DNA from: Novosphingobium olei
Lineage (GTDB): Bacteria; Pseudomonadota; Alphaproteobacteria; Sphingomonadales; Sphingomonadaceae
Reading direction: 5' to 3'
Assembly: GCF_012927405.1 (NCBI RefSeq)
Contig: NZ_JABBGM010000016.1
Location: 1-55,375, forward strand
DNA length: 55,375 nucleotides
Under the pieces are notes generated by a model. It was given only the letters and a program-made list of their open reading frames with translations, ran no database searches and was not told where the DNA came from. A program made the translations under genes and the position numbers. Shown piece by piece: positions 25,616 through 34,768 of the stretch; the first letter of the stretch is position 1; every line of letters begins with the position of its first letter.

Positions 25616-27196
25616 GTGATCGGCCTTGCTTCAAACGTCGCGCGCCGCGTGCGTGCCCTGCCGATCTGGCCGCGCAGCCTGCAGGGCCAGATGCTGCTCG
25701 CCATCGCGCTGGCGCTGCTGGTTGCGCAGGGCCTCTCCTCCGGGCTGATCTGGCGGGCGCAGCGCGAACGGCACATCAATGCCATGGTCAGCGGGCTCGC
25801 CTTCCGCCTGCTCGGCCAGGCGCCGCCAGAAGGGCCTCCTCCTCCGGATGGTCCCCCTCGGCCCGAAGGCCTACCGGGTCTCGATGGAAGAGGACCGCTC
25901 GATGGCCCCCCCGCCGGACCGCCCCGGGCAAGGCGGGCGGGCCCGCCGACGCTGCCGGGCGATCCTGAGGCGCGCCTGCGTCGTCCGCCGAACGACCTGT
26001 TTCGCTTGCCCCGCAGCCTGCGGCTGACGGTCGAGCCGAACTTCGCCCCCGCCGCGACCGACCGCCGCCGCAGCGATGCCGAAAGCCTGCTGCACGACAT
26101 GCTGGAAGCGCAAGGCGTGACGGCCCCGCAGGTGGTGGTGCTGGAGCGCCGGCCCTGGGCCGATCCACTCATTGGCCGGTGGTACATGCGCAGCCGGCGA
26201 GGACCGCTGGCTGACAGCGGCGAAGATCCGCCACGCCTGGCGATCGCTGCGCTGCGCCAATCCGACGGCCGCTGGCTGGTCGCCCGCGTGATGGTTCCTG
26301 CCGACGAACGCCGCATTCTGATGTCGATCGCGCTGCAGACGGTGTTCATCTACATCGCGCTGGTTGGCGCCACCGCCCTGATCCTGCGCCGCATCGCGCG
26401 GCCCTTGAAGGCGCTGACCCGCCGGGTGGAAAGCTTCGCCGCGGACCGTTCGATCGACGGACAGCTGGCGCCCGAAGGGCCCGAGGACGTGCAGCGGCTG
26501 ATCGACGCGCACAACGCGATGGAACATCGCATCGTCTCGCTGCTCGACGAAAAGGACGTGATGCTGGGCGCGATCGGCCATGACCTGAAGACCCCGCTCG
26601 CCGCGTTGCGCGTGCGGATCGAGGCGGTGGACGACGATGCCGAGCGCGCGCGGATGGCGGCAACGATCGAGGACATTACCCGCTCGCTCGACGACATCCT
26701 CTCGCTCGCGCGCGTCGGCCGCCCGACCGATCCCGTTGAAAGCACGCAACTGTCCGCGCTCGTGGCCGACGTGGTGGGCGAATACGAGGACATGGGCGAG
26801 GACGTCGAACTGGGCGAGACCGAGCGCATGGTGCTGCGCCTGCGCCCCACCTGGGTGCGCCGGGGCTTGCGCAACCTCGTCTCCAACGCGCTGCGCTATG
26901 GCACCAGGGCGCGCGTCTCACTGGCGCGCGACGGGCGCCATGCGGTGCTGCGCATCGAGGACGATGGCCCGGGCATTCCCGATCCCGACATCGCGCGGAT
27001 GATGGAGCCGTTCACCCGGCTGGAAGCATCGCGCAACAGCGCCACCGGCGGCGCAGGGCTGGGCCTTGCGCTGGCGCGGGCGATTGCCGAACAGCACGGC
27101 GGCAGTCTGGTGCTGATCAACCGCCGCGAAGGCGGGCAGGTCGGCGGCGGGCGGATCGCCGGGCTTACCGCCGAACTGCGGCTTCCTTTGTCGTAG
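25616..27196 (+). CDS. Sensor histidine kinase with Pro-rich periplasmic domain
   Basis: A 526-aa membrane kinase, partner of the regulator just upstream. One helix (about residues 19-40) leads into a periplasmic domain of about 190 residues that begins with roughly 45 residues made mostly of Pro, Gly, Asp and Arg. A second helix, a HAMP domain, the HisKA box GHDLKTPL with H322, and an ATPase domain (LRNLVSNALRYG, DDGPGIPD, GGAGLGLALARAIAEQHGG) follow. No ATG fits; I chose the GTG at 25616, which lacks a clear ribosome site and may rely on coupling to the upstream gene. The signal is unknown. Confidence 0.9.
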   Translation: MIGLASNVARRVRALPIWPRSLQGQMLLAIALALLVAQGLSSGLIWRAQRERHINAMVSGLAFRLLGQAPPEGPPPPDGPPRPEGLPGLDGRGPLDGPPAGPPRARRAGPPTLPGDPEARLRRPPNDLFRLPRSLRLTVEPNFAPAATDRRRSDAESLLHDMLEAQGVTAPQVVVLERRPWADPLIGRWYMRSRRGPLADSGEDPPRLAIAALRQSDGRWLVARVMVPADERRILMSIALQTVFIYIALVGATALILRRIARPLKALTRRVESFAADRSIDGQLAPEGPEDVQRLIDAHNAMEHRIVSLLDEKDVMLGAIGHDLKTPLAALRVRIEAVDDDAERARMAATIEDITRSLDDILSLARVGRPTDPVESTQLSALVADVVGEYEDMGEDVELGETERMVLRLRPTWVRRGLRNLVSNALRYGTRARVSLARDGRHAVLRIEDDGPGIPDPDIARMMEPFTRLEASRNSATGGAGLGLALARAIAEQHGGSLVLINRREGGQVGGGRIAGLTAELRLPLS

Positions 27197-27202
27197 CGCG
27201 AT

Positions 27203-28777
27203 TTACCGCAGCAAGCCGCCGAGCAGCCCGCGCGCGAAGCGGCCGAAGGCGGCGCCGCCGATCTGCGTGGCGACCGTGCCGACCACCGCGGTAAGGCCCG
27301 AGGACACCGGCGAGGCGCGCGATTTCTTGCCCATGATCTCGGCCGCGATCACCGCGCCTGCCGAGCTTGCCACCGCGCCGACGGCGGCCTTGCCCGCCTT
27401 GCCCCACAGGCTGGGGCTCTGGCGCGCGGCACCGCGCTGGGCGACTTCGCCCTGTTCTTCCACCTGCTTGGCCGCCGCCGCCGCATCGGCCGCCTTCTGC
27501 GCCAGCACTTCGGCGGCGCTTTCGCGGTTGACGGCGGTGTCGTACTTGCCGTCGAACGGGCTGACCGACTGGATCACCGCACGCTCCTTGGGCGTGACCG
27601 GGCCAAGCCGTGAGCGCGGCGGCGCCACCAGCGTGCGCTGGACCACGCCAGGCGCGCCATCGGCATCGAGCGTGGAAACGAGCGCTTCGCCCACCTTGAG
27701 CTCGGTGATCACCTTTTCGACATCGAGATCGGGATTGATGCGGAAGGTTTCCGCTGCCGCGCGGATCGCCTTCTGGTCGCGCGGGGTGAACGCGCGCAGG
27801 GCATGCTGCACGCGGTTGCCGAGTTGCCCTGCGATCTTTTCGGGAATGTCGATCGGGTTCTGCGTGACGAAGTAGACGCCCACGCCCTTCGACCGGATCA
27901 GGCGGACGACCTGCTCGACCTTGTCGAACAGCGCCTGCGGGGCATCGTCGAACAGCAGGTGGGCTTCATCGAAGAAGAACACGAGGCTAGGCTTTTCGGG
28001 ATCGCCGACTTCGGGCAGCGCCTCGAACAGTTCGGACAGCAGCCAGAGCAGGAACGTGGCGTAGAGCTTGGGGCTCTGCATCAGCTTTTCGGCGGCGAGC
28101 ACGTTGACCATGCCGCGCCCCTGGTCGTCGAGCTTGAGGAAGTCGTTGATCTCGAACGCGGGTTCGCCAAAGAAGCGGTCCGCGCCCTGGCTTTCGAAGG
28201 CGAGCAGCTGGCGCTGGATGGTGCCGACGCTGGCTTTCGACACGTTGCCGTACTTCGTCGCCAGTTCGCTCGCCGCTTCGGCGCAGGCGACCAGCACCGA
28301 TTGCAGGTCGGCAAGGTCGATCAGCAGCAGGGCGTTATCGTCGGCATAGCGGAAGGCGATGTTGAGCACGCCTTCCTGCGTTTCGTTGAGACCGAGCAGG
28401 CGGGCGAGCAGCACCGGGCCCATTTCCGAAATGGTCGTGCGAATCGGGTGGCCGGCTTCGCCATAAAGGTCCCAGAATACCGCCGGGTTATCGGCATAGG
28501 CGTAGTCGGCGATGCCGACTTCTTTGGCCCGCGCCTCCAGCTTGTCGGCGTTCTTGAAGGTGGGGCTGCCGGGCATCGAGATGCCGGACAGATCGCCCTT
28601 CACGTCGGCCAGGAACACCGGCACCCCGGCGCGGCTGAACTGTTCGGCGATGCCCTGCAACGTCACCGTCTTGCCCGTGCCGGTTGCGCCCGCCACCAGC
28701 CCGTGCCGGTTCGCCCGATCGAGCCGCAGCACCTGCTGCTGCCCGTCCGCGCCCAGCCCGATCACGATCTCGCCCAT
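27203..28777 (-). CDS. HerA-like ATPase of the DUF853 / YjgR family
   Basis: A 524-aa P-loop ATPase. Walker A is GATGTGKT near residue 33; Walker B is SLVFFFDEAHLLFDD. The order of motifs and the segment FVTQNPIDIPEKIAGQLGNRVQHALRAFTPRDQKAI are typical of DUF853, a relative of the HerA/FtsK DNA pumps. Its cellular job is not established. The C-terminal 100 residues are Ala-rich with a hydrophobic stretch. The start is the ATG at 28777 (MGEIVIGLG), because the longer open frame reads through the pabBC promoter. It is convergent with the kinase. Confidence 0.92.
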   Translation of the reverse strand: MGEIVIGLGADGQQQVLRLDRANRHGLVAGATGTGKTVTLQGIAEQFSRAGVPVFLADVKGDLSGISMPGSPTFKNADKLEARAKEVGIADYAYADNPAVFWDLYGEAGHPIRTTISEMGPVLLARLLGLNETQEGVLNIAFRYADDNALLLIDLADLQSVLVACAEAASELATKYGNVSKASVGTIQRQLLAFESQGADRFFGEPAFEINDFLKLDDQGRGMVNVLAAEKLMQSPKLYATFLLWLLSELFEALPEVGDPEKPSLVFFFDEAHLLFDDAPQALFDKVEQVVRLIRSKGVGVYFVTQNPIDIPEKIAGQLGNRVQHALRAFTPRDQKAIRAAAETFRINPDLDVEKVITELKVGEALVSTLDADGAPGVVQRTLVAPPRSRLGPVTPKERAVIQSVSPFDGKYDTAVNRESAAEVLAQKAADAAAAAKQVEEQGEVAQRGAARQSPSLWGKAGKAAVGAVASSAGAVIAAEIMGKKSRASPVSSGLTAVVGTVATQIGGAAFGRFARGLLGGLLR

Positions 28778-28950
28778 CAGTCCCAGTCCTTCACTGCCGT
28801 CAGCAGGAAGGTTTAGGTCGCGCGCGGGCGTTTGCAAACGGGGAAGAAGGGCCGGATCGGGCAGCACGTCCCTGTCCGGCCCTTGGGGCAGCGGCCGGAT
28901 CGCGCTTTTGCATCGGTGCGCGCGAGCCGCTAAAGCGCGCGGCTGTTTCC

Positions 28951-30738
28951 ATGCGCGCACCCTTCATCCTGCTCGACGATGCCCGCACCGAGGGCGCCAG
29001 TCCTTCGCGGCTCTATACCGGCGCGCAGGAGATCGTCGTCGCGCGCCGCGCCGACGAGGTGCTGCCCGCGCTCGAGCGGATTGCCGCGACGCCGGGCGAA
29101 TGGGCGGGATTCATCGCCTATGAAGCGGGGCTCGCGCTCGAACCGCGATTGCAGCCACTGGCCGCACGGCGCACGGGTGCGGCGGGGCCGCTGGTGTGGT
29201 TTGCGCGGTTTTCCACGTGGCTGGAGATGACCTCAAGCGAAGTTGAGGTTTGGCTGAAGCAGGAATCGGCAGGCGCGGGCCGGCTCGGGCCGCTCGATCC
29301 GCAGGTGTCGCCCGGGGGCTATGGGGCTGCGTTCGACCAGATCGCCCAGGCGATCCGTGCCGGCGACATCTACCAGGCGAACCTGACCTTTCCGCTTGGC
29401 GGCACGTGGAGTGGCGATCCGCTGGCGATCTACGCCGCGATCCGCGCCGATGCGCGCGCGGGCTATGGCGGGCTGATCTGGGACGGGGCGCACTGGCACC
29501 TGTCGTTTTCGCCCGAGCTGTTCTTCAAGCTGCGCGATGGCGCGGTCAGCGTGCGGCCGATGAAGGGCACCGCGCGGCGCGGGCGCGATGTGGCCGAAGA
29601 CGAAGCGTTGCGCGAGGAACTGGCCGCCAACCCCAAGGACCGCGCCGAAAACCTGATGATCGTCGACCTGATGCGCAACGATCTGTCGCGCGTGGCAGAG
29701 CCGGGATCGGTGCGGGTGGAGGCACCCTTTGCGGTCGAGACGTATCCTACGGTCCACCAGATGGTGACCACGGTGCGGGCGCAGTTGCAGCCCGACCGGA
29801 GTGCGGCGGACCTGCTGCGGGCAATCTTTCCCTGCGGATCGATCACCGGCGCGCCCAAGATCCGCGCGATGGAGCTGATCGACGCGGTCGAGCGCGACGC
29901 GCGTGGAAACTACTGCGGTGCGGTGGGCCGTTTGGACAGCACTGGCGATGCGGCGTTCAATGTGGCAATTCGGACGCTACGTCTCGTCCCCGATCACGGG
30001 GGCGCCCAGGGGGGTCGCGCCACCATGGGGGTCGGATCCGGTCTCGTGGCCGATTCAACCCCAGCGCGCGAGTGGCGCGAATGCGTGGTGAAGGGGAGTT
30101 TCTTGCGTCTTTCTGCGGGCAGTGCCGACCTGATCGAGACCATGGCGTTCGATCCCGTCGCCGGGATCGCGCTGCTGGAACTCCATCTCGAACGGCTCAA
30201 GGCGAGTGCGGCGGAGCTGGGCTTCACGTTCGACCGACACGCCGTGCGCAACGCGATCCATGCGCTGTGCTTCGATCTGGAAGCGCCGTCGAAGGTGCGG
30301 CTGGTGATTGCTCGCAGCGGGGCCTATGCGCTGGAAGCGGGCGCCATGCCGGCGCCGTTTGCCGGGCCGGTCGGCTGCATCGCGCTGCCGCTGCCGGTTT
30401 CTAGCGGCGACTGGCGCTTGCGCCACAAGTCGAGCGATCGCGGCTTTTACGAAGAGGCGCTCAAGGTGGCCAGGCGCGCCGGGGCCGGCGAAGCCGTGCT
30501 GGTGCGCGACGATGGCCTTGTCACCGAAGGCAGCTTCACCAACCTGTTCGTTGAGCGCGACGGCCGGCTGCTGACGCCGCGCGCCGCGTCGGGCCTGCTG
30601 CCGGGTGTCCTGCGGCGCAGCCTGATCGAAGAAGGCCGCGCGCAAGAGGCCGACCTGACCCTTGAAGATCTTTCCGGCGGGTTCTTCGTCGGCAACGCCG
30701 TGCGCGGGCTGTGCCCGGCGCGGTTCCACGGCGAGTAA
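28951..30738 (+). CDS. pabB: PabB-PabC fusion: aminodeoxychorismate synthase I and lyase
   Basis: Makes 4-aminobenzoate for folate. Residues about 1-370 are the chorismate-binding PabB part, with the MKGTARRGRD segment, NLMIVDLMRNDLSRVA and CGSITGAPKIRAMELID. Residues about 385-595 are a class IV PLP enzyme of the lyase type (LVRDDGLVTEGSFTNLFVERDGRLLTPRAASGLLPGVLRRSLIEEG). One protein thus carries amination and lyase steps; the glutaminase PabA is not in the window. The ATG at 28951 is the only start that fits. The aminotransferase gene starts 9 bases after its stop. Confidence 0.93.
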   Translation: MRAPFILLDDARTEGASPSRLYTGAQEIVVARRADEVLPALERIAATPGEWAGFIAYEAGLALEPRLQPLAARRTGAAGPLVWFARFSTWLEMTSSEVEVWLKQESAGAGRLGPLDPQVSPGGYGAAFDQIAQAIRAGDIYQANLTFPLGGTWSGDPLAIYAAIRADARAGYGGLIWDGAHWHLSFSPELFFKLRDGAVSVRPMKGTARRGRDVAEDEALREELAANPKDRAENLMIVDLMRNDLSRVAEPGSVRVEAPFAVETYPTVHQMVTTVRAQLQPDRSAADLLRAIFPCGSITGAPKIRAMELIDAVERDARGNYCGAVGRLDSTGDAAFNVAIRTLRLVPDHGGAQGGRATMGVGSGLVADSTPAREWRECVVKGSFLRLSAGSADLIETMAFDPVAGIALLELHLERLKASAAELGFTFDRHAVRNAIHALCFDLEAPSKVRLVIARSGAYALEAGAMPAPFAGPVGCIALPLPVSSGDWRLRHKSSDRGFYEEALKVARRAGAGEAVLVRDDGLVTEGSFTNLFVERDGRLLTPRAASGLLPGVLRRSLIEEGRAQEADLTLEDLSGGFFVGNAVRGLCPARFHGE

Positions 30739-30747
30739 CGCAAGACC

Positions 30748-31920
30748 ATGTCCCATCCGCTTTCCGCCGCGCTTTCGCGCATCGCGCCTTCGCGCACCAC
30801 GGCCATGACCGACCGCGCGATGGAGCTGCGCGCCGAGGGCAAGGACGTGATCTCGCTGTCGGTGGGTGAGCCCGACTTCGCCACGCCCGTGCACGTGATA
30901 GAGGCGGCCAAGCAGGCGCTCGATGCCGGTGACACGCGCTACACCGCCGTAGCCGGCACGGCGGCGCTGAGGAAGGCGGCGGCGCTGCATTTTGAGCGGG
31001 ACCTGGGGTTGGTCGTCCCGCCCGCGCAGGTGATCGTCAGCGCCGGGGGCAAGCAGGCGATCTTCCACGCGCTGCTGGCGACGCTCGATCCCGGTGACGA
31101 AGTGCTGGTGCCGAGCCCGTGGTGGGTCAGCTATCCCGAGATCGTGCGCTTTGCCGGCGCCACGGTGGTGGACCTGCCGACGACGGCGGCAAGCGGCTTT
31201 CGCATCAGCGCGGCGCAGCTCGAGGCGGCGATCACGCCTGCCACGCGCTGGCTGCTGCTCAACAGCCCCGGCAATCCCACCGGCGCGACCTATTCCGCCG
31301 AGGAAATCCGCGCGATTGGCGAGGTGCTGCGGCGCCATCCGCGCGTGCTGGCGATGAGCGACGATATCTACGCCCCGCTGCGCTACGTCGAAGGGGCGCA
31401 TGCTACGCTCGCGGTGGAATGTCCGGACCTGGCCGAACGTGTGCTGACGGTCTCGGGCGTGTCGAAGAGCCATGCGATGACCGGCTTCCGCATCGGCGTT
31501 TCGGCAGGGCCGCTGTGGCTGATCCAGGCGATGGCCAAGCTGCAGTCGCATTCTTCGGGCAATCCCGCCTCGATCAGCCAGGCCGCCGCCGTGGCCGCGT
31601 TCGAAGGGCCGCAGGATTTCCTGGCCGACTGGCGCGAGCGTTTCCGCGTGCGGCGCGACCGGGTGGTCGCGTCGATCAACGCGATTCCGGGCCTTGCGGC
31701 GCCGGTGCCCGATGGCGCGTTCTATTGCATGGTCGATGCCGCGCCTCTGATGGCCCGCTTTGGCGATGACGACGCGCTGGCGATGCACCTGCTCGAACAC
31801 GGCGTTGCGATCGTGCCGGCCTCGGCCTTTGGCGGGCGCGACGGTTTTCGCATTTCTTTTGCCGCGGACGACGCGCGGCTCGATGAAGCGCTGCGGCGCA
31901 TTGCAGGAGCGGTGGCGTGA
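30748..31920 (+). CDS. Class I PLP aminotransferase (aspartate aminotransferase type)
   Basis: A 390-aa fold-type I aminotransferase. The PLP lysine is in VSGVSKSHAMTGFRIG; other motifs are NSPGNPTGATYSAEEI, SDDIYAPLRY and the C-terminal arginine in GFRISFAADD. The pattern is nearest to the Ib subgroup of aspartate/prephenate aminotransferases, but exact substrate use cannot be assigned. Its last codon overlaps the start of the RluA-type gene by 4 bases (GTGA). Confidence 0.9.
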   Translation: MSHPLSAALSRIAPSRTTAMTDRAMELRAEGKDVISLSVGEPDFATPVHVIEAAKQALDAGDTRYTAVAGTAALRKAAALHFERDLGLVVPPAQVIVSAGGKQAIFHALLATLDPGDEVLVPSPWWVSYPEIVRFAGATVVDLPTTAASGFRISAAQLEAAITPATRWLLLNSPGNPTGATYSAEEIRAIGEVLRRHPRVLAMSDDIYAPLRYVEGAHATLAVECPDLAERVLTVSGVSKSHAMTGFRIGVSAGPLWLIQAMAKLQSHSSGNPASISQAAAVAAFEGPQDFLADWRERFRVRRDRVVASINAIPGLAAPVPDGAFYCMVDAAPLMARFGDDDALAMHLLEHGVAIVPASAFGGRDGFRISFAADDARLDEALRRIAGAVA

Positions 31921-32570
31921 TCGATTTCCCGATCCTGTTCGAAGACGGTGAAGCGCTGGTGATCGACAAGCCGGCAGGCCTGCCGCTCGATACCCCGCGC
32001 GCCGGGGGCGTGAGCCTCGACGATTACCTCGACGAACTGCGCTTCGGCTTCCAGCGCGCGCCGGCGCCGGTGCACCGGCTCGACCGCGATACCTCGGGCT
32101 GCCTGCTGCTGGCGCGCAACCCCAAGGCGCTCAAGCGCTTTTCGGCGGCGTTCGAAGCGCGCATCGTGACCAAGGTATATCTCGGCGTGGTGCAGGGGAC
32201 GTTCGAGCTGAAGCACGGCACGATCGACCTGGCGCTGTCCAAGATCAGCTCGGCGGCGAACGGCTGGCGGATGATCGCGGCGAAGAAGGGCAAGCCCGCG
32301 CGCACGCACTGGAAGGTGCTGGCCGAACACGATGGCCTTTCGCTGGTCGAGTTCCGGCCCGAAACCGGCCGCACCCACCAGATCCGCGTCCATGCGCTGG
32401 AAGGGCTGGGCCAGCCGCTGGTCGGCGATCCGGTCTATGGCGATGGTGACGGCACCGGGCGCACGTTGCTGCATGCGCTGCGGCTCGAAGTGCCGCGCGA
32501 CGGCAAGCCGCCGGTCGTGGCCGAAGCGCCGATCCCAGACGATTTCAGGGCGCTCGGTTTCACGCTGTGA
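31917..32570 (+). CDS. RluA-family pseudouridine synthase
   Basis: Isomerises uridine to pseudouridine in rRNA or tRNA. The catalytic motif HRLDRDTSGCLLLARN holds the aspartate; FRPETGRTHQIRVHALEGLGQPLVGDPVYG is the second family block. There is no N-terminal S4 domain, and at 217 aa it resembles RluA more than RluC or RluD. It starts with GTG overlapping the aminotransferase stop, and its own stop overlaps the next GTG start, so three genes are tightly coupled. Confidence 0.93.
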   Translation: MIDFPILFEDGEALVIDKPAGLPLDTPRAGGVSLDDYLDELRFGFQRAPAPVHRLDRDTSGCLLLARNPKALKRFSAAFEARIVTKVYLGVVQGTFELKHGTIDLALSKISSAANGWRMIAAKKGKPARTHWKVLAEHDGLSLVEFRPETGRTHQIRVHALEGLGQPLVGDPVYGDGDGTGRTLLHALRLEVPRDGKPPVVAEAPIPDDFRALGFTL

Positions 32571-32983
32571 TCGATGCCGATGCCCTGGTCGGCCGGGCCA
32601 TGGCGCTGGTCGAGGAGAGCTTCATCGCCGCGGCGGGACCGGGCGGGCAGAACGTGAACAAGGTGGCGACGGCGGCGCAGCTGCGGCTCGACGTCTTTGC
32701 GCTGCGCCTGCCCCCCGAGGTGTTCCATCGCCTGAAGGACCTCGCCGGGTCCAAGATGACCGCCAAGGGCGAGATCGTGCTGACCGCGCGCAGCTATCGC
32801 ACGCAGGAACAGAACCGCGAGGACGGGCGCAAGCGGCTGGCCGACCTGCTGCGCGAGGCGTGCAACCTGCCGGCAAGGCGCGCCAAGTCGCGGCTCAATC
32901 GCGTGGGCAAGACGGCGCGGCTGGAAGGCAAGAAGAAGCGCGGCGCGATCAAGGCCGGGCGCGGCAAGGTATCGTTCGACTGA
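32567..32983 (+). CDS. arfB: Alternative ribosome-rescue factor ArfB (peptidyl-tRNA hydrolase)
   Basis: Releases nascent chains from ribosomes stalled at mRNA ends. The catalytic GGQ lies in AAGPGGQNVNKVATAAQLRLD (residues 24-28 region), and the C-terminal tail is strongly basic (RRAKSRLNRVGKTARLEGKKKRGAIKAGRGK), as needed to fill the empty mRNA channel. The 138-aa size separates it from full release factors. It starts with GTG in a 4-base overlap with the RluA-type gene. Confidence 0.94.
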   Translation: MIDADALVGRAMALVEESFIAAAGPGGQNVNKVATAAQLRLDVFALRLPPEVFHRLKDLAGSKMTAKGEIVLTARSYRTQEQNREDGRKRLADLLREACNLPARRAKSRLNRVGKTARLEGKKKRGAIKAGRGKVSFD

Positions 32984-33027
32984 CGTTCAAGCCCGGACGC
33001 CAAAGCCTGCCGCGAAGACCCTGACGC

Positions 33028-33264
33028 TCAGGGCTGATCGCTCGCCGCAACGCCGGGAATCGCGGCGAGGTCGGCGGGCACGGTCGCTTCGTCGAGCGGG
33101 GGACGCGGGCGCGCCTCGAGCCGCTCGGCCGCCTTGTCGAGCGCCTTGGCCTCGCCCACCGTGGTGCCGCCGGGGCCGGGGTCGGTGTCTTTCGAACACG
33201 CGCCCAGCCCCAGTGGCAACGCCAGTGGCAGCACCAGAAGCGCGGCAGCCAATGCCCCCCGCAT
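33028..33264 (-). CDS. Small predicted lipoprotein
   Basis: A 78-aa product with a signal peptide of about 22 residues and a lipobox LGAC (Cys near residue 23), followed by a short polar, Pro-rich chain. No family is recognised. It lies 9 bases downstream of another predicted lipoprotein on the same strand, so the two are likely one transcript. Confidence 0.6.
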   Translation of the reverse strand: MRGALAAALLVLPLALPLGLGACSKDTDPGPGGTTVGEAKALDKAAERLEARPRPPLDEATVPADLAAIPGVAASDQP

Positions 33265-33273
33265 CGGACGCGC

Positions 33274-33603
33274 TTACTGCTGCGGCGGAGCGGCGGGCTT
33301 GTCGGTGCCGGTTTCCGCAGCGGCAGCGGCCGCACGGGCAGCCTCGGCCGCCGAAACTGCGCTGTCGGCCGCGCTCTTGGCGGCATCCTCGGCGCTCTGT
33401 GCAGCCTGCGAGGCATCGGCAGCGGGGGCGACTTCCCTTTGCGGCGCAGGCGCGGCGGCGGAAGGTTCAACCGCCGGAAGATCGTCAGCAGGCATTTCGA
33501 CGTTGTCGGGCGCGGCTTCCTGCGAGGCATCGTCGGACTTGCCGCAGGCGGCGAGCGAAAGCGCAGCGGCAGCAGCGAAAGCCGTGATGGCGAACTTCTT
33601 CAT
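33274..33603 (-). CDS. Ala-rich predicted lipoprotein
   Basis: A 109-aa product with signal peptide MKKFAITAFAAAAALSLAAC and a lipobox LAAC at residues 17-20. The mature chain is acidic and Ala-rich, with a long helical run of repeated AA-S-A-A-E units near residues 65-95, suggesting a coiled or extended helix in the periplasm. The ATG at 33603 is used because it begins a normal signal peptide; the in-frame ATG 24 bases upstream does not. Function unknown. Confidence 0.7.
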   Translation of the reverse strand: MKKFAITAFAAAAALSLAACGKSDDASQEAAPDNVEMPADDLPAVEPSAAAPAPQREVAPAADASQAAQSAEDAAKSAADSAVSAAEAARAAAAAAETGTDKPAAPPQQ

Positions 33604-33751
33604 CGGGTCCCTCTCGAAGGAAATCATGGACTTGACCGGCCTTCTGCCGGCTCGGGCCCGGTTCTATCGCCCTGCCACCATCAAGGCCACAAAAATGCGG
33701 TGGACAAAGACGACGCGCGCCAAAAACGACAACGGGCGGAGCGTCCGTTTG

Positions 33752-33779
33752 TTGACCCATATAAAGAATGCTTTATATG
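33752..33779 (+). promoter_or_regulatory. Promoter with perfect inverted-repeat operator ahead of the methionine regulator
   Basis: CATATAAAG at 33758 and CTTTATATG ending at 33779 are an exact 9-bp inverted repeat with a 4-base spacer. A -35-like TTGACC is at 33752-33757 and a -10-like TATATG at 33774-33779 (16-bp spacer), so the operator fills the promoter core. The predicted transcription start falls within a few bases of the GTG at 33788, so the mRNA would be nearly leaderless. Confidence 0.75.
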
Positions 33780-33787
33780 CCCCTTGC

Positions 33788-34768
33788 GTGACCCTGCTGG
33801 ACTCCCTTCGCGCCCTTGCCGATCCGACACGCTTGCGGATCATGCGGCTGCTTGCAAGCATGGAACTGGCCGTGGGCGAAATCGCGCAAGTGCTGGGCCA
33901 GAGCCAGCCGCGCGTATCGCGCCACGTCAAGATCCTGTGCGATGCCGGCCTTGCCGAACGCCGTCGCGAAGGCGGCTGGGTGTTCCTGCGCGCGGCATCG
34001 GGCGAGGGGCAGGCGAACCTGAAGTCAGCGCTCGCCGGCCTGCTCGCGGTGGGCGAGGCGAGCGATCCCGCCTTCGCCGCCGAATGTGCGGGCGATCGCC
34101 ATCACCTCGACGCGATCCGTGCCGCGCGGCAGGCCAGCGCCGAGGACTATTTCGCCGCCCATGCCGAGGAATGGGACAGCTTGCGCAGCCTTCACATCGC
34201 CGATGGGCCGGTCGAGCTGGCGCTGGCGGAACTGCTGGGCGCCGACAGCCTCGGCCGACTGCTCGACATCGGCACCGGCACGGGCCGCATGGCCGAACTG
34301 TTTGCCGATCGTGCCGCCAAGGTGACGGGTCTTGATCGCAGCCCCGAAATGCTGCGGCTTGCCCGCGCGCGCCTGCAGGACCTGCCGACCGACCGGTTCG
34401 AGCTGGTACGTGGCGATTTCACCGACCTGCCATTCGATGGCGCGAACTTCGATACCGTGCTGCTGCACCAGGTGCTGCATTATGCGCAGGCGCCCGAACT
34501 CGTGCTGGCGGAAGCCGCGCGCGTGACCTGTCCCGGCGGACGGTTGGCGATCATCGACTTTGCCGCGCACGGTCGCGAGGACTTGCGCGAGCGCCACGCC
34601 CACGCGCGCCTCGGGTTTTCCGATGCGCAGATGAACACCCTTTTCAACGAGGCCGGCTACCGCATGGAAGCCGAGCGCGCACTCGCCGGGCACGAACTGA
34701 TCGTCAAGATCTGGATCGGCGTGCGCGAACAGGATGCAGGAGCGACCCCGCTCCGGAGGACAGGATGA
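33788..34768 (+). CDS. ArsR-family regulator fused to a SAM-dependent methyltransferase domain (SahR-like)
   Basis: A 326-aa fusion. Residues 1-75 are an ArsR winged helix (LRALADPTRLRIMRLLASMELAVGEIAQVLGQSQPRVSRHVKILCDAGLAERRREGGW); no Cys metal site is seen in the recognition region. The rest is a class I methyltransferase fold with motif I LLDIGTGTGRMAELF near residue 158. The gene leads metF-metH1-metH2, and its stop overlaps the metF start by 4 bases, so sensing SAM or S-adenosylhomocysteine is likely. ArsR-type SahR is known to control methionine genes in Proteobacteria. Start is GTG at 33788; an ATG at 33692 would translate the operator. Confidence 0.85.
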   Translation: MTLLDSLRALADPTRLRIMRLLASMELAVGEIAQVLGQSQPRVSRHVKILCDAGLAERRREGGWVFLRAASGEGQANLKSALAGLLAVGEASDPAFAAECAGDRHHLDAIRAARQASAEDYFAAHAEEWDSLRSLHIADGPVELALAELLGADSLGRLLDIGTGTGRMAELFADRAAKVTGLDRSPEMLRLARARLQDLPTDRFELVRGDFTDLPFDGANFDTVLLHQVLHYAQAPELVLAEAARVTCPGGRLAIIDFAAHGREDLRERHAHARLGFSDAQMNTLFNEAGYRMEAERALAGHELIVKIWIGVREQDAGATPLRRTG

